From the NCBI GenBank assembly GCA_013350335.1, contig CM023541.1, positions 64,724,413-64,788,412 of the forward strand: a stretch of 64,000 nucleotides of DNA, in the 5' to 3' direction. How positions within the stretch are numbered: position 1 is the first letter of the stretch; the number at the start of each line of letters is the position of its first letter. The notes under the pieces are model-generated. The model made no database searches, was not told the DNA's origin, and was given only the letters and a program-made list of their open reading frames with translations. This stretch comes from Chimonanthus salicifolius. Lineage: Eukaryota > Streptophyta > Magnoliopsida > Laurales > Calycanthaceae. Below, in pieces: positions 48,905 to 61,669 of the stretch. The position numbers and the translations under genes are program-made.

Positions 48905-50286
48905 ATTTTTATTGGGGTAAAAATATCGGCCATTATCAGCAGATATGTAATTATCGGCTGTACCGATATATCGGCTAATATTTTTCTCTCTCCTACCTTT
49001 TATTTTTTTTATTTTATTTTTTTCAAAAAATTCCAAAAAAAATATATAAAATCAAGAAAATTATGGGGATCATGGATATATACATGATCAAATATTGTTT
49101 TTAAGTTAACAACTCGAGAATTTCAATTATTTTTAAATAATTATAAAAAATATATAATGAGAATACTTATTTTATTTTTTACTGTGTTTCTAAAAAATTA
49201 GGTGAACTTATTATGTTCCATCGTAAATGAGCATAACTACTCACAATGATACATTAATTCATTAATTAATATACAAGTATACATTGATGTTTCCTTTACA
49301 CAATTAAAGTCTCAAATTTATTTCCTAATTACAAATTATTGGCCCAATAATTTCTCAATTATTTCTATATATATTTATTTTTATCAATTGTGTAAACTTT
49401 TACAAGGATTTATTATAAATACATATTACCATAAATACATATTATCATAGAAGACCTTATTATAAATACTAGCATTGACCAATTTATTTGGTACAAGCAC
49501 ATAGAATTAGATATTAATGTAGATATGCAACAAATTAGATACGGTTTACCATAGGGACCTTTTTTGCAATAAAGGAAGGTTAATGTAAAATTGGAGATTA
49601 CGGCACCAAATTAGGGACGGATTTACCATAGGCCTAAGTGTCGTCCAAATTAGGGACGAATTTACCATACGCCTAAGTGCCGGCATGATTTTATCTCAAT
49701 AAGGATGGTGTGTTTCCAGCCAACTATGATAGGTGAAAAGCAAAGTTAAAATTTCGCCCATATTAAAGCGTAATTGAGAGATTGGATATCTCTTAATTCA
49801 CTTCTCCATACGGCTCAATATTGCATATATCTCGGAAGTTGAAAATCATTTCTAAAATATCTCCTAATTATATGGAAATATCCTCAATTCTCTCTTAATT
49901 GCACCGTTTCATCTCATTACAGCCGATTAAAATCTTTTATTTGCATCGTTTCATTAATTACAATCAATCAAACACTACAGACAAATCATTTTTTTTTGAA
50001 TTTTCGTTTTAAAAAATAAAAAATAATGATATTGAAAACATCATAACACTTCTTGTTTCAGTTCTTCTTCTTTTTTATTTTTATAATTTCACCGATATTA
50101 ACATCATTTTTTTAATATATTTTCACCCAAAACAACGTTTTTTTTTCAGTTTTTTTTTTTTTTAATTCTTTCCACCGATTTTAAAATGTATCGGCCGAGA
50201 TATCCGATAATAAAACCATACGGCCCATTCATATCGAGTACTAAAACACGATATGTGTCGGCCGATTTTTTCACCCCTATTTTTAC
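48905..50286. mobile_element. TATCGG-iteron hAT-like element, long copy D
   Basis: The proposed element is 48,913-50,278 (1,366 bp), from TGGGGTAAAAATATCGGCC to CCGATTTTTTCACCCCT. It is flanked by ATTTTTAT and ATTTTTAC (7 of 8). Iterons are confined to the two ends, and the middle 1.1 kb is AT-rich without an open frame. It contains a direct repeat of about 34 bp (AAATTAGGGACG..TTTACCATA) near 49,610-49,675. The 8-mer is low-complexity, so the limits are less secure than in copies A-C. Confidence 0.55.
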
Positions 50287-50549
50287 ACTAATCCAATTTA
50301 CCTAATACATCAATAGGTTCCTTAAAAGTAAAAAAACAAACCCCAACATAGCCTATCAAAGATCCTTAATGCTCAAATACACAAATCCTCTAAAAGAACT
50401 TAATATTTTTCACAGAAAAGATTGACAAAGTGACTACGAGATTGTTAGAATGAGTCTCACTATCTTAATCTCTAAGACGAAATGACAAATGGTTGTAAGA
50501 TCATATGGACTATGAGATTGTTTATATAAGCCATCAAATCATCCCGAGT

Positions 50550-50934
50550 CTTAGGATCAGGGGTGCAAAAAACACCCCCCGATATGCAAATATCGGCCGA
50601 CATGATTCTCTCTCCTCTTTTGTTTTTTTTTCCTTTTAATATTGATATTATTTTATTTTTTCTGAATTAAAAAATATAAAAAACTGAAAAAATAAACTAT
50701 TTTTTAAGAAAAAAATTGAAAACATAAATATCGACTAATATCGGCCGATATTTCGACCCGAGCCCATCACCGTTTTGAAATTTTTTTTTAAATACCAATA
50801 TAAATCATATCAGCCGATATCAAACCGATATATATCACCGATATATCGATCATATCGGCCAATAAATATGTTGTACGGCCGATATGTATATTGAATAGCT
50901 CTTAAAAATCGACATCTATACCCCTACTTAGAAT
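50550..50934. mobile_element. TATCGG-iteron hAT-like MITE, copy E
   Basis: The element is 50,558-50,926 (369 bp), from CAGGGGTGCAAAA to ATACCCCTA. It is flanked by CTTAGGAT and CTTAGAAT (7 of 8). Iterons are at the left end and the right third. The termini CAGGGGTG are the standard hAT form. It lies only 280 bp from copy D. Confidence 0.8.
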
Positions 50935-51494
50935 TTTAGTAAAAATTCCTCAAGATTTTTTTTCTCTAAATAATGTTGAAAACATTAGACCTACTTCTCC
51001 CAGGCAAAGATTAAAAAACGGCCAATATGTATGATGAAGGCCATTGCGGCAGTTGCTGGTTTTTTACCTTTAAGAAAAAATCAATTTCGATCAATTTTTG
51101 AGTTATTTTTATTAATATTTTAAATTTAAAAAGTTTAAAAACAAATTATACTGAAATATTTTTATCTTTTGGACCATTTTGAGTTATTATCATTAATTGT
51201 TTTCAAATTTCGACAATATATGAAGAATCTAATGTCGATCCGGTTGAGTGCAAAAGTAGGACTCATAAAGTTACTTCAAATAAAGGACAAAGTTTCAATA
51301 ATGATGCCGGGAAAGACCAAGTCAATCAAGTCTCTGTTGGAAATTCTTTTCCAAAGCATTCACATCACTCTATTTGCTTGGTAAATGTAAGCCAATATTC
51401 ATGAACCAAACGGTTAAATGAGTGTGAACTATGTTCCACTTGAGATGTAATCGGGCTGTATATTTACAGTCTTTTCATACTTTAGCTCCAAAAA

Positions 51495-54400
51495 TCACAG
51501 AAGGGCACCGGTCATGAAACGATGGTTCAACACAGCTTCTGCGGTCGGGCGCTGCCGAAAGTCGGGATTTAACATAGCCTGTAACAATAGAATAAGCAAA
51601 GTAAGCTCTGTCTAAGGCAAACGGAGAATCAGATAACAACAGATCAGCTCTACACATATAGGAGAGCTAATTGCAGTAGTCAACAACCTGAAGTAGCTCC
51701 CAACCAGCACCATTGCCAAGATCCAGAAACTTAACAGCCTCTGACAAGCGATCATCTGCTTCACAGTACCTGGAACACATGCAGATATACAATACCATAT
51801 TAAAGCATGTGATGCAGCCCATAGTCATCTCATATAATTCATGCCGTAATGGATTCTATGTAACATGGTGAAATTCAAGGTCAATGTCAAATCGTGTAAT
51901 TCCTCCATATATCAAGTAGTTGAAATTTAAAGCAGAATAGAAAGCATACTTCCAACAACTAAACTATGCAGTTAATGCTTTCATGAGTATATCAAGCATG
52001 TGAAATTTGAAGTGCGCAACATGATATTTCAATCAACCATTGAATAATTTTCAATGGTTCTTTCTGTAACAGAATTTTTTGCATGTTAGAATCCACTTAT
52101 CTTGGTTAGAAATACCGGTGATGTTCTTGAATGGGGAGGCTTGAAAATCATAAATTTTGGAGCTATAGGTGAGACTTGGAATAAATCTGGATTAGTTCCA
52201 CAACATACAAAATGAAGTTAAATCTTTTCAAGCTTACATTATGAAGTTGAGATAGGCTGGAGTTTGTGCAAGCTGATGAGACAGGATAAAACGGGAAGGT
52301 GATATCAAGCATCAGCAGAAACAGGATAGGCTGATTCTGTAAGAACTATTTTCATACTAAACATTGCATGTTAATTGAACCAAGTTTCATGTTGCAACAA
52401 GGTTGGTTTCGTCAGACAAGTTCTAATTTATCTGAGTACAACAAAAGATACATTTAGTTAGCAAGACAGTATATTTGGATATCGAAAACTTCTATTGAGG
52501 CCACAATGCTACACCTTGGATCTGAGAAGATAGACCATCAAGGCATTATGGTTTGAAGTGAGCTTCCTTGATACAACCAACTCCATGACATCCCCTTGGA
52601 AAATGAGTAATCCAATGAATCAAGTGGATCCACAAAGTGCATCACTTAAGTAAGCATAATCTCTAGCCAACAGAACTTTGAATTCGATCTCAAATGTTGC
52701 ATTGATAATCTCCTAAAAATGTTTTATTTTATTAGTTTTATCATCCAAATTATCAATTACATTGTACGCGGACAAATGTAAGCATCTAAGGAGCTAGTCT
52801 CTCATCTATCCAAGAAAGGGTATTCTCTCAGGCCCAGTAACATATCCTTGACACAAGAAGCAGGACATAGGAATACAAATGACCATACTGAACAGATGTA
52901 CCCATGCAAGTAAACAATAACCTATATAGGCAAGTCAATCCAACTGACTTATCTCGTTAACAAGATTATCATAAACATGTCAAAAAATATGATAAAAGTA
53001 CAATACAAGCAAGAAAATAATAAAAGAAAAAGAAAAAGAAACAGGAGCATGTGCCCATTATCTGAAGTTGCTCGCTACATGTTAATGGAAGACTGCAAAT
53101 CTCAAATGTCGACACATTCATCGAGGGAAGTGCTAGAGGTATCTTCCCACTTTTAAGAAATGTCAGTGAGATCAAAAAGAGAACAAAAATAAAGGAGGGT
53201 TCCAATTTGAGAAAAATCAGAGACCTCAGAAGAAAGAAAAGGAAACCCAGTAGAAAATAATGAGTAATAAAAAGAGAGTCCCATGACAAGCAACTGATCA
53301 GCCTCCGAAGTCAGAATACATGAAATATGATTATTAGCATATAAAAAAGGCTCTTCACAAGTATGAGAAGAGTACATACTCTCTTGCAGCTTCAAGGTCA
53401 AGCCTGAATGTGCTCTCAAAAAGCCGCTGAAAATTCCCATAAAAATAATTAGGCAGTGGAGGCAATTACTATTATGTTCACTGATTGAACATCGCATGCA
53501 GTTCAAGAACTGTGGGATAAGAACAGTACGAAACAACATAAATTATATAACCCTCAACCAGGACATGCACTGTATCTACAGAACTTCAGTTTGTACATGT
53601 CGGGCTGCTTGGTCTGATGATCCCCACCACAAATAGACCATGCTCCAAAAGTAACCAGATTGGACAATCTTTTACCATTTGATCAACCATCTGCAAGTTG
53701 GAAGTTATAAATGCAATCCACATGCAACAAAAATGTCCAAATGGTTGATCAGGATTTCCCACCAGATTGATCTGGACCCCATCAGGCCATGGGTTCACCA
53801 TTTACAAACTCTAGGCATTATGCTATCTTACATCCTTGGGTTGGAGAGTCAACGGGTCATACATATATATTTTCCGAAAAAAATCAAGGTAAAGCTTACT
53901 TGCAATGAGAGGCCATCCATGGTACCAGCTTCACAAAATGGAACAAAAGCCAGGTATGCAAAAAGAAGACCCGCTTCATATCTGTATAAAGATTGCAAAT
54001 AAATGTTTAAAATTTGTAAAGCAGATTTTAATTTAGAATTTTAAGGTATGTAAGTACATTTGCTTGGCTGTAAAATTACAGCTGATGTGTAAGTGATGGA
54101 AGTCAACTTTTTTAAAAGGAAACCATGGCTGTAATGCTTTGTTACAGCCTGATTTACAGCATGATGTTGTAGTTGTTATGACAGTCACGACCATGATTTG
54201 GTCTGTCTTTCCATGCTTCATTGAGAAGCATTTTGGAATTTTTTATTTATAGTGTCCTTTCCTTTATTTAAACAATGATTCTCCTCTCTCATTATCTGAT
54301 TTCTTTTCTTATTAAAAAAAATCCTTACATTTCATTGTTGGGCAAATTAGAGGTGTTGGGTTGTGTTCAAAGGCTCTATATTGTGCATGCTCACAACGGG

Positions 54401-57400
54401 AAGCACCTTTGTTTTTTTTTAAAAAAAAAATGGTTCATATATTAATAGATAAAGAGGCAACAAATGTGCAAATACAAAAAGAGAAAGCATATAAAAGCAA
54501 GAAACAAAAATAACCAGAAAAGAAACTGTCTACAAAAAGGACCAACACCCTGAGCACTAAGGGCTCAAGCAAGATCAACACATTCTTTCCAGACATGCAA
54601 AATGTATGACATAAATATGTTCCTGAATTCCTGTAAAAAAACAACCCATGATGCACACTTGGTGAGAGCACGTCTTCCAAGTGTCACACTGGACTCACTA
54701 GTACGTTTGAAAAACCTATTATTGTGTTTCCACCAAAGGCTCCAAATAGTGGCAAATAAAGATAATTGCCACAAGGAAGAGCACTTAGTCGAGACGGAAG
54801 CAATGTCTGAAGCGAAAGACAATCGATGAAGGCATAACCTAGATCACACCAAACTGGTTTAAAATCGAGTACCAAACTTCAGAAGAGAAGAGATAGTGAA
54901 TGGGAAGATGAACTCGACTCTTTAGAGGCATGAAGACAAAAAGGACAGACACTCACTAATGTTCTTCCTCTTTTTCGCAGGTTGTCTTGAGTCAAGATTT
55001 TCCTCAAACCTGTAGCCCAAAGGAAACTAATTACCCTTGGAGGAGCTTTGGATGACCAAATCTTGGGATTAACAGTAGCAGTTCCAGCTGGCAAAAAATT
55101 CCAAAGTGTAAAGACTTGATTGAGAACAAACCATTTGTGTCCGGACACCAAACAAGACTGTCCTAAACAGAAGTACGTATCCTATAGGAAGAAATGGAGC
55201 GAAGGAGATCCGAGAAGGTATTAGCTTCAGCGTTGGAAATGTTACGACGAAGAGGAATATCCCACATGACTCGCTCACTAATAATGGAGTAAAAATCTGA
55301 TATGGTCCCATGCGGCCCAAGAGAGAGGCGGCAGAAAGAAGGAAACTGAGAAACCAAAATAGACCTATCACACCAAGAATCATTCCAAAACTTAATTCTA
55401 TCACCTTGCCCAGCATTGAGGGAGGTGCCTTTCTTGAGGATACAACTCTTGAATCCTAAGAAAGATCACTTGATACCTAGTAACACTTCGATGAAATCCA
55501 AAGGGGTGAAATCTGTCTTTAAGACAGAGACATTGTCACAAACCTGAGTCAGTGATTTCTTCTCATTGCCATTAATCCTATTTTGTTCTTTCATTAAAAC
55601 ACTGTTAGTTCTATCGTATTTTCTCAGTGTATTTGAGTTAAAATAGTTAGTGCAGGAATCAATATTTCCATGTTTGGCACCATAAGCAAGACTTAGAGAA
55701 ATATTCACACAAAAAGGAAGTGAGTCCAGCTGAAATATCACCCACATATCATCGGATATTCCAAACGCTCTCTTCTCCATAGGAGTAAAAGCACCAGCTG
55801 CAGTTGCCCTGCGCCATAGTCCCTCAGACAATGCTCCAGAACTTGACTCTGAAGATGAATACCTAAGACCCAGGCAAAAACATGAATTAGTCTTTTTTAC
55901 CTCATATCTATGAATCTACAAATACTTGAATGACAACCTGAATGCAAGCAATTAGCAGAAAATACAAGCTACACTAAGCAATAGACTTAAAGACATCACA
56001 ACTTAAATAAAAAATCATCTTTACATGACTTGAGTTATAACTTGAATGACAGTATGGACACAAGCAGTTAGCATAAGCAACAAGCTACACTCAATATTGC
56101 ATGTAAAGACTCATTGAAATACAAGAATATGACCCACAGCATTCTGCTTAACAGGATAAATGTGACCACTGAGGCCTCGTAAACTAGTTCAATGCATGCT
56201 TCCTGGCTTACAACGTCTTCCCGTTTGAGTTACAGGATCAATGTTGAAAAAGTAAGATGAAGTAACACAACCAAGGATCTTGATCATGAATCAAATCTCC
56301 GAGGACCTTAGCTTGTTGCTACATAAATCCAACTTGGGAGGTTTTTATTGTTGGGTTCCGAATCAATCACTCTCATGAAGAGAGAACTCGCCTCTAGTTT
56401 GTTGACAATAAGATGATTCTTAATGAAGCTGATAGGGACTAGTAGTAAAACTTATTCTTAAATAGTTTGACATGGTCTCCAGGCTGAAGATAAACCAACA
56501 GAAATATGCCATACTGAGATGAACCAGCTCAAGGAACTGGTTGACACTTGTTTTGCAACATGGGCAGCTTCCATGAGTTCCATCCACACAACTAGGCCAC
56601 CCTTTCATGCTCATAAGCATAAGGCCCCTCTATGATCAAGTTGTAGAATAGCTTGAACAGAAGTAGTCAGCATGGAATAGTAAATATTGCACACTGGGGG
56701 AGGAATCACTTTTGCCGAGTCAGATTAGCTTGCCCATTTACTTCTTATCCACAATCAAATGCAAGACGTCAGTAGTGAAAACAATAGAATGACTACCAAC
56801 TTTACTTTCTACAATGAGAAGAGAATGTTGCAGTGAATGAGAGAAGCCCTCTTGCCTTATTTTTCCATACATAAGGAGCAAACTATTTTGTCCTCCACTT
56901 CTTCCCAGAATGATGCTTAATTGTAGTCCACTGGGTTGCTGTCATTATGATGGGGTGTTTTGCTGCCTTTTCCCAAGAGTGGCTACCATAGTTGGCAATC
57001 GTGGCTGAGAAAGTTTTCTCCTTGAGAACATTATTTATGCAATCACTTACCTCCTCTTCTCAACCAAACAAACTGTCATATCTAAAAGAGTGATTTCTTA
57101 CTGTTCAGGTACCTTAAGAAAGTCCTGACCATCGGTCAAATCTAAAGTGAATAAAATTACCATCGCCAAAAAAAATATTGGTCAAATTCAAAGTGTGCAA
57201 TATCTGCCCAAGGATGTTGGTAGTGTTTATCATCTAATTCCATGTAGCTTTTTTGCAGGGGTTATATGGATGTCCCATCAGAGGCTTTTTGATATTTTCA
57301 GGGCTATGTCATGATTCTGCATTAACTTTTTAGTGCTTAGTGACCTGGAATATTTTTCCAGAAGTAAATATAATATGACAGCTTACTTTGCTCTCCATTT

Positions 57401-58554
57401 TATGTGCTACGTGGAGAAAGATAAACACTAGGAATTTTAGAAATACGCCTAAAACAGTGGATAGTGAACTTGTCAAGGTTAAATAGCCTTTGGTTACTTG
57501 AGTCTTTGATTACTTGAGCCTTAAAATTTTTTAAGGCATCTCCCATTCAAGTTCACGGTGTTCCTGGGAGGAATTAATTCATTTTGTCCATTTGTAGTTG
57601 ATTGGCTTCCACCTCCAAAACTTAGAAGCTTAACTTTGATATGGCACATTGAGAAGAACAGAATTATTATGCATGGGAAGTCTTATCCACTCTCATGAGG
57701 GCAATGGAGATTCCACTGAAGCCGGTCTTTGCTTGGCTTAAAGGTTTTAACTTGTGTAATTCTTGGTGTGAGGATAGGTACCTAAAGGGGATTGGTTTTG
57801 TACCATCAAATAGGCAACTGCAATCTCAATAGCATTGGTGTCGGTTAGATTAAATTGAAGAAATAAAACATCTCATTGGTGTCTTTTTCATTCTTCATGT
57901 TCAGGTAAGGACAAGGCCAATAAGTTATTAAATTAGTGATGTAGGCTAGTGTTGAAAAGAACCATAACCCACAACATAAATGAAAGAAATTTGCTCCAAA
58001 ATCTAGGGTTAGTCACTCCAACCCAAGACAAACACTAAAATCGACTACAAAAGAAGAAACATCACTATAAAACTGTGGGAGATAGGCCAATATGAGCCTA
58101 GAATACACAACTAAAAGTGAAAGACTAGAGCAAGCTGTCCTGCTGTTTCTCTGAGAGAAAACAATCAATAAAATAATCAAAATGTGCCAGTCATTTTGCC
58201 TTATGATATTATTGTGTTCAATACAAAACAAGTCCTAGGTTCAATAAAGCCACTAATCCAATCATGAACAGCAGCTAGTCAAACATGGATGTGAAGCCAG
58301 ACAACCTACAGTCAAGACAATGTTTCCTGCAGAAAATGCAATATAGCTGAGGAGTTTTAGTCAAACTACTTAATCTTAAAATGATCAATTTGTTGTTGTT
58401 ATTTGGTTCCATTATGAGAGGAAGTGAACAGGTGACACAAGCAAGAATGCATGCACTCACACAGACACATGTGCACATGCACATGCACACACAAGCATAC
58501 AGGCACTTGTGCACATTCACGCATGAGCGCACACGACACACACAAAGATATATA

Positions 58555-58589
<35 letters not shown>

Positions 58590-61500
58590 TTATACCTTAT
58601 ATCAACTGAAAAGGCTAAATCACGGAGCTGTGCAACTAGGTAACGTGCTTCTCGCTCTGCCATGGTGCTGTCAGTATTGGGACAGAATATTAAAAATATT
58701 GCAAGGGGGGTAAAGCAAGCATCAAAGATAGAAAAGAGAAAAACATGATATCTAAATTTCCAAAGCACCGCCATACTTGAGAACAACAGAAGCAGGTCCT
58801 AGACTCTGATGCAATCTTTCCCGTTTGTGCATGTAAGCTAAGCCATTTATAGCTCCACAAAGGAGCTTGACAACAAAGATCCGTCTGCGTTTTATCTTTT
58901 GTTCCCACTCGAAAGGATTCCAGAATTTTGGTTCTCCTAGAGCACGGTCCTTCGATATTGCTTCGCTTTTTGCTTTTGCATAGTCTGCTGCACTATATTG
59001 GCCATTGTTACGAAAAGCAAGCCACTGTAGAGGAGAGTATATTTCAATAGGATTTACTCAAGAAAGACAAAAGAACACTTTCAAGCCAATTGTTGAAATT
59101 ACCTGCTCTCCAGTTTTTGTCTCAAAACCACCTAATAGTATCTGAATATTTTGACAAATGTCTTCGGGATCACCCTGCAGTGGATGTGGAGGATTTCATC
59201 AATAAGTGAATACAGATTTGAAGAAATTCATTAAAAAAAAGAACAATGAGAATCTCTGCAGCACATTGCGAAATCGGGACACTTTGTGCAAGGTCAAAAG
59301 AGGATCTCTTCTACACATTTGCCAACTTAGCATACTAGTGCAAGATCAAGGAGATTATAGATGGCACCTACTATGAGCATGCTTCTGTTATCTTCATCAT
59401 CATCATCATCATCATCAGCCATTTTTCCATCCATCTAGTGTTGGCTTAAATCAGGCAAGTCCACTTGTGACCACAAATGTTTTAAAGAAAATGGATGGCC
59501 AAACATACCAGTATTCCATATTTAGTATATGGATGGTGCAGTCCGACCAATGGTGGACCAGTATATTCAGGTTGAGGGTATGTTCTGAGCTGATCAATAG
59601 CCCATATGTCAGATAATCATAGTGCAGGTAATGTGACAACCCTCCTTGCATTATCTCCACATAAATATGGCAAACTTACACATCTCATATATATAATGAA
59701 CTGTATTTTGAACACAGAATTCATAGTACATGTGAAAAGCACTTTGTGATGAGGATATTGGATAAGTTTGCTCACTTGAAGGAAAACATGAGCATTCAGT
59801 TCATTTGCGGCCATCATATCTGCCTCAATACCACCAGCACGCTGCCCCGGATATACCTTCACAGCTTAACAAAATCTTAGCAAGAATAATGAAGTTCATA
59901 AATTCATTAGAGAGTATGATCTAAGATTGTCATTCGTGAAGCTACAAAATCAATCAGTAGCAGCAAACCAAATTGACAAAAGGATTTATAATCATCCAAA
60001 TTATAAGAAAATACATATTTACGTACTTACTATCGAATAGCAGTATTTGGAACAAAAATAACTATACTATATAATCATCTTTCAAAAATATGTAGTGAGA
60101 TGACAAAGTACATACATCTTTGTATATTTGTTTTCTCATTGTGATGGTAGTCTATTGACTGTAAACTATAATGCACCCCTAAAATTTAACCATCAATTTG
60201 GGTCTGGGGAAAAAGCACTATAAAGGGAATCTTGATTATATAAGTTTGCATGGCACACCACTCTTTAAAGGCCAAGCAGATGGTTTCTGCTAAAAAAACC
60301 AAACTAAACCCAATTTGGGCAGTACCAAACAGGCTGAACTGAACTTCTGTGCTGTAATAACAAGTTATGATCATGATTCCTCTTACAGTATGCCTCCTAA
60401 ATATTTTCATTTACTTCAAACAGAGTCTAAGAAACTAGTACATTAAAGAAAACTCTATCTGATACATATCGGCTGATATAGCATATTGTTGATACCAGGG
60501 GTCGAGATATCGGCCGATATCCGATATATATCAGCGATATATCGCCGATATCGGCCGATATTCATACGCTTTTAAAAAAAAAATATAAGAGAAAAATATC
60601 GACCGATAACGAGATATCGGTCGATATATCGGCCGATACCGAATTTTAAACCCCTAGTTGCGTATTGTTACAGGCATTTTTTGGCCAGTACACTGTCTTT
60701 TTCTTTAGAAACAATTATAGAAAATAGGGAAAATGAAAAACCTAGTGTGACAATATTTTGGTTTAAAAAAGGTCCTTCTCGTAGAGTATTAGACCCTTAA
60801 GATCTGAAATTTAATAAGAATGAAGTATGTCCTATATAATTGAAAAATGTCCAAAATTTTCAGAAAATGGAAAACCAATATGAGGAAACACCTGATATGA
60901 AATTCACATTCTCTAGTGTCCATAATGGCATGTATCTTCTATTACATTCATGATTATTTAAAAAAAAAAAATCTAAATTTCATGAAATATTGAAAACTTA
61001 GAAAAATCACAAAAGCACCAAAAAAAAAAAAAAAATAAGAAAATCGCACAAACACCTTATAAACTGTACCAATCACTTTAAGATATCTCCATTAAATTCC
61101 ATAAAACTCAATATCATTTCATTAAATTATTTTCATAAAAAACGGAAAAATCTAGATTATCTTAGAGCAAAAATTCAAAAAAATGATGAAAATAATAAAT
61201 GCAAAAGAAGAAAACAGTCGAAATGGAAATTTTATAAAAACTGTGAATGGCCGATACGGGCCCATACAATACAACTATATTGACTGTATTTATAACTGTA
61301 CAAATGATACATAATGTATCGTATCATATCAGCCATTTTTTCTACCCATGAGTTGAAGAAAGATCATGGGCAAGATACCTTAAATATAACTCTAGTTCCT
61401 CTTAATGGACCTTGAGCTACTCTGCCTTCATAAAGCCTACAATAAGACTGCAGAAAATATATCAGCAAAAATAGGGTAACAAAATTGTGAAAAGACTTAT

Positions 61501-61669
61501 GCGGTTGGGAATGTACCTGATCTTAACATTGCCTTCTCCTACATTTTGGACTCTTAATTGTTCAATGTCTCCTGATGAATCTCCAAGATATGATTCATCA
61601 AATCTCCCAGCACCAGAAAGACCACCTGATTGAAATGACGAATAGCTGCAGGCAGTTGAGAATTTCAAG
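51495..61669 (-). CDS. Kinase-fold protein with degraded catalytic motifs (eleven exons seen; 5' end not found)
   Basis: Minus-strand exons: 61669-61517 (start could be 61645), 61436-61379, 59856-59776, 59174-59103, 59024-58777, 58667-58596, 55862-55746, 53981-53900, 53426-53380, 51769-51688 and 51578-51495 with the stop. All phases join, giving about 364 residues. TRVIFKVYPG supplies the subdomain II lysine and EADMMAANEL the helix C Glu. The catalytic loop is LHQSLGPASVVLN, so the HRD Asp, the Lys and the Asn are replaced (S, G, S). LRDLAFS stands for DFG. ISDDIYEAGLLFAYL is the helix F region and QRPTAEAVLNHRFM the kinase end. I therefore infer a pseudokinase. It resembles a plant family predicted to be plastid-targeted, but I cannot name it and see no transit peptide here. 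Introns hold a LINE and a MITE. Confidence 0.85.
54412..55460 (-). mobile_element. 5'-truncated L1-type LINE in the kinase-like gene intron
   Basis: On the minus strand the sequence reads SCILKKGTSLNAGQGDRIKFWND, then LRRNISNAEANTFSDLL, then WSSKAPPRVISFLWATGLRK, LTQDNLRKRGRTLVSVCPFC (zf-RVT domain), and closes with a 3' region ending in a T/A-rich tail near 54,412-54,430. These are the typical C-terminal ORF2 segments of plant L1 elements. Frameshifts separate them. No clear target duplication was found, and the 5' limit is approximate. Confidence 0.8.
58440..58588. repeat. CA-rich and (GA)n simple repeats in an intron
   Basis: 58,440-58,545 is a degenerate CACA/GTGCACATGC tract, followed at 58,564-58,588 by about 12 GA dinucleotides, ending 8 bp short of the exon edge at 58,596. 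On the sense strand this places a CT tract just inside the donor side of the intron. Confidence 0.9.
60496..60656. mobile_element. TATCGG-iteron hAT-like MITE, copy F
   Basis: A 161-bp element from CAGGGGTCGAGATATCGG to TTTTAAACCCCTA, packed with TATCGGCCGATA variants. The flanking 8-mers (GTTGATAC, GTTGCGTA) match only at four positions, so the target duplication is decayed or absent. It lies in the kinase-like gene intron (59,857-61,378). A diverged TATCGGCTGATA at 60,467 and GGCCGATACGG at 61,249 may belong to an older, longer copy around it. Confidence 0.75.
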
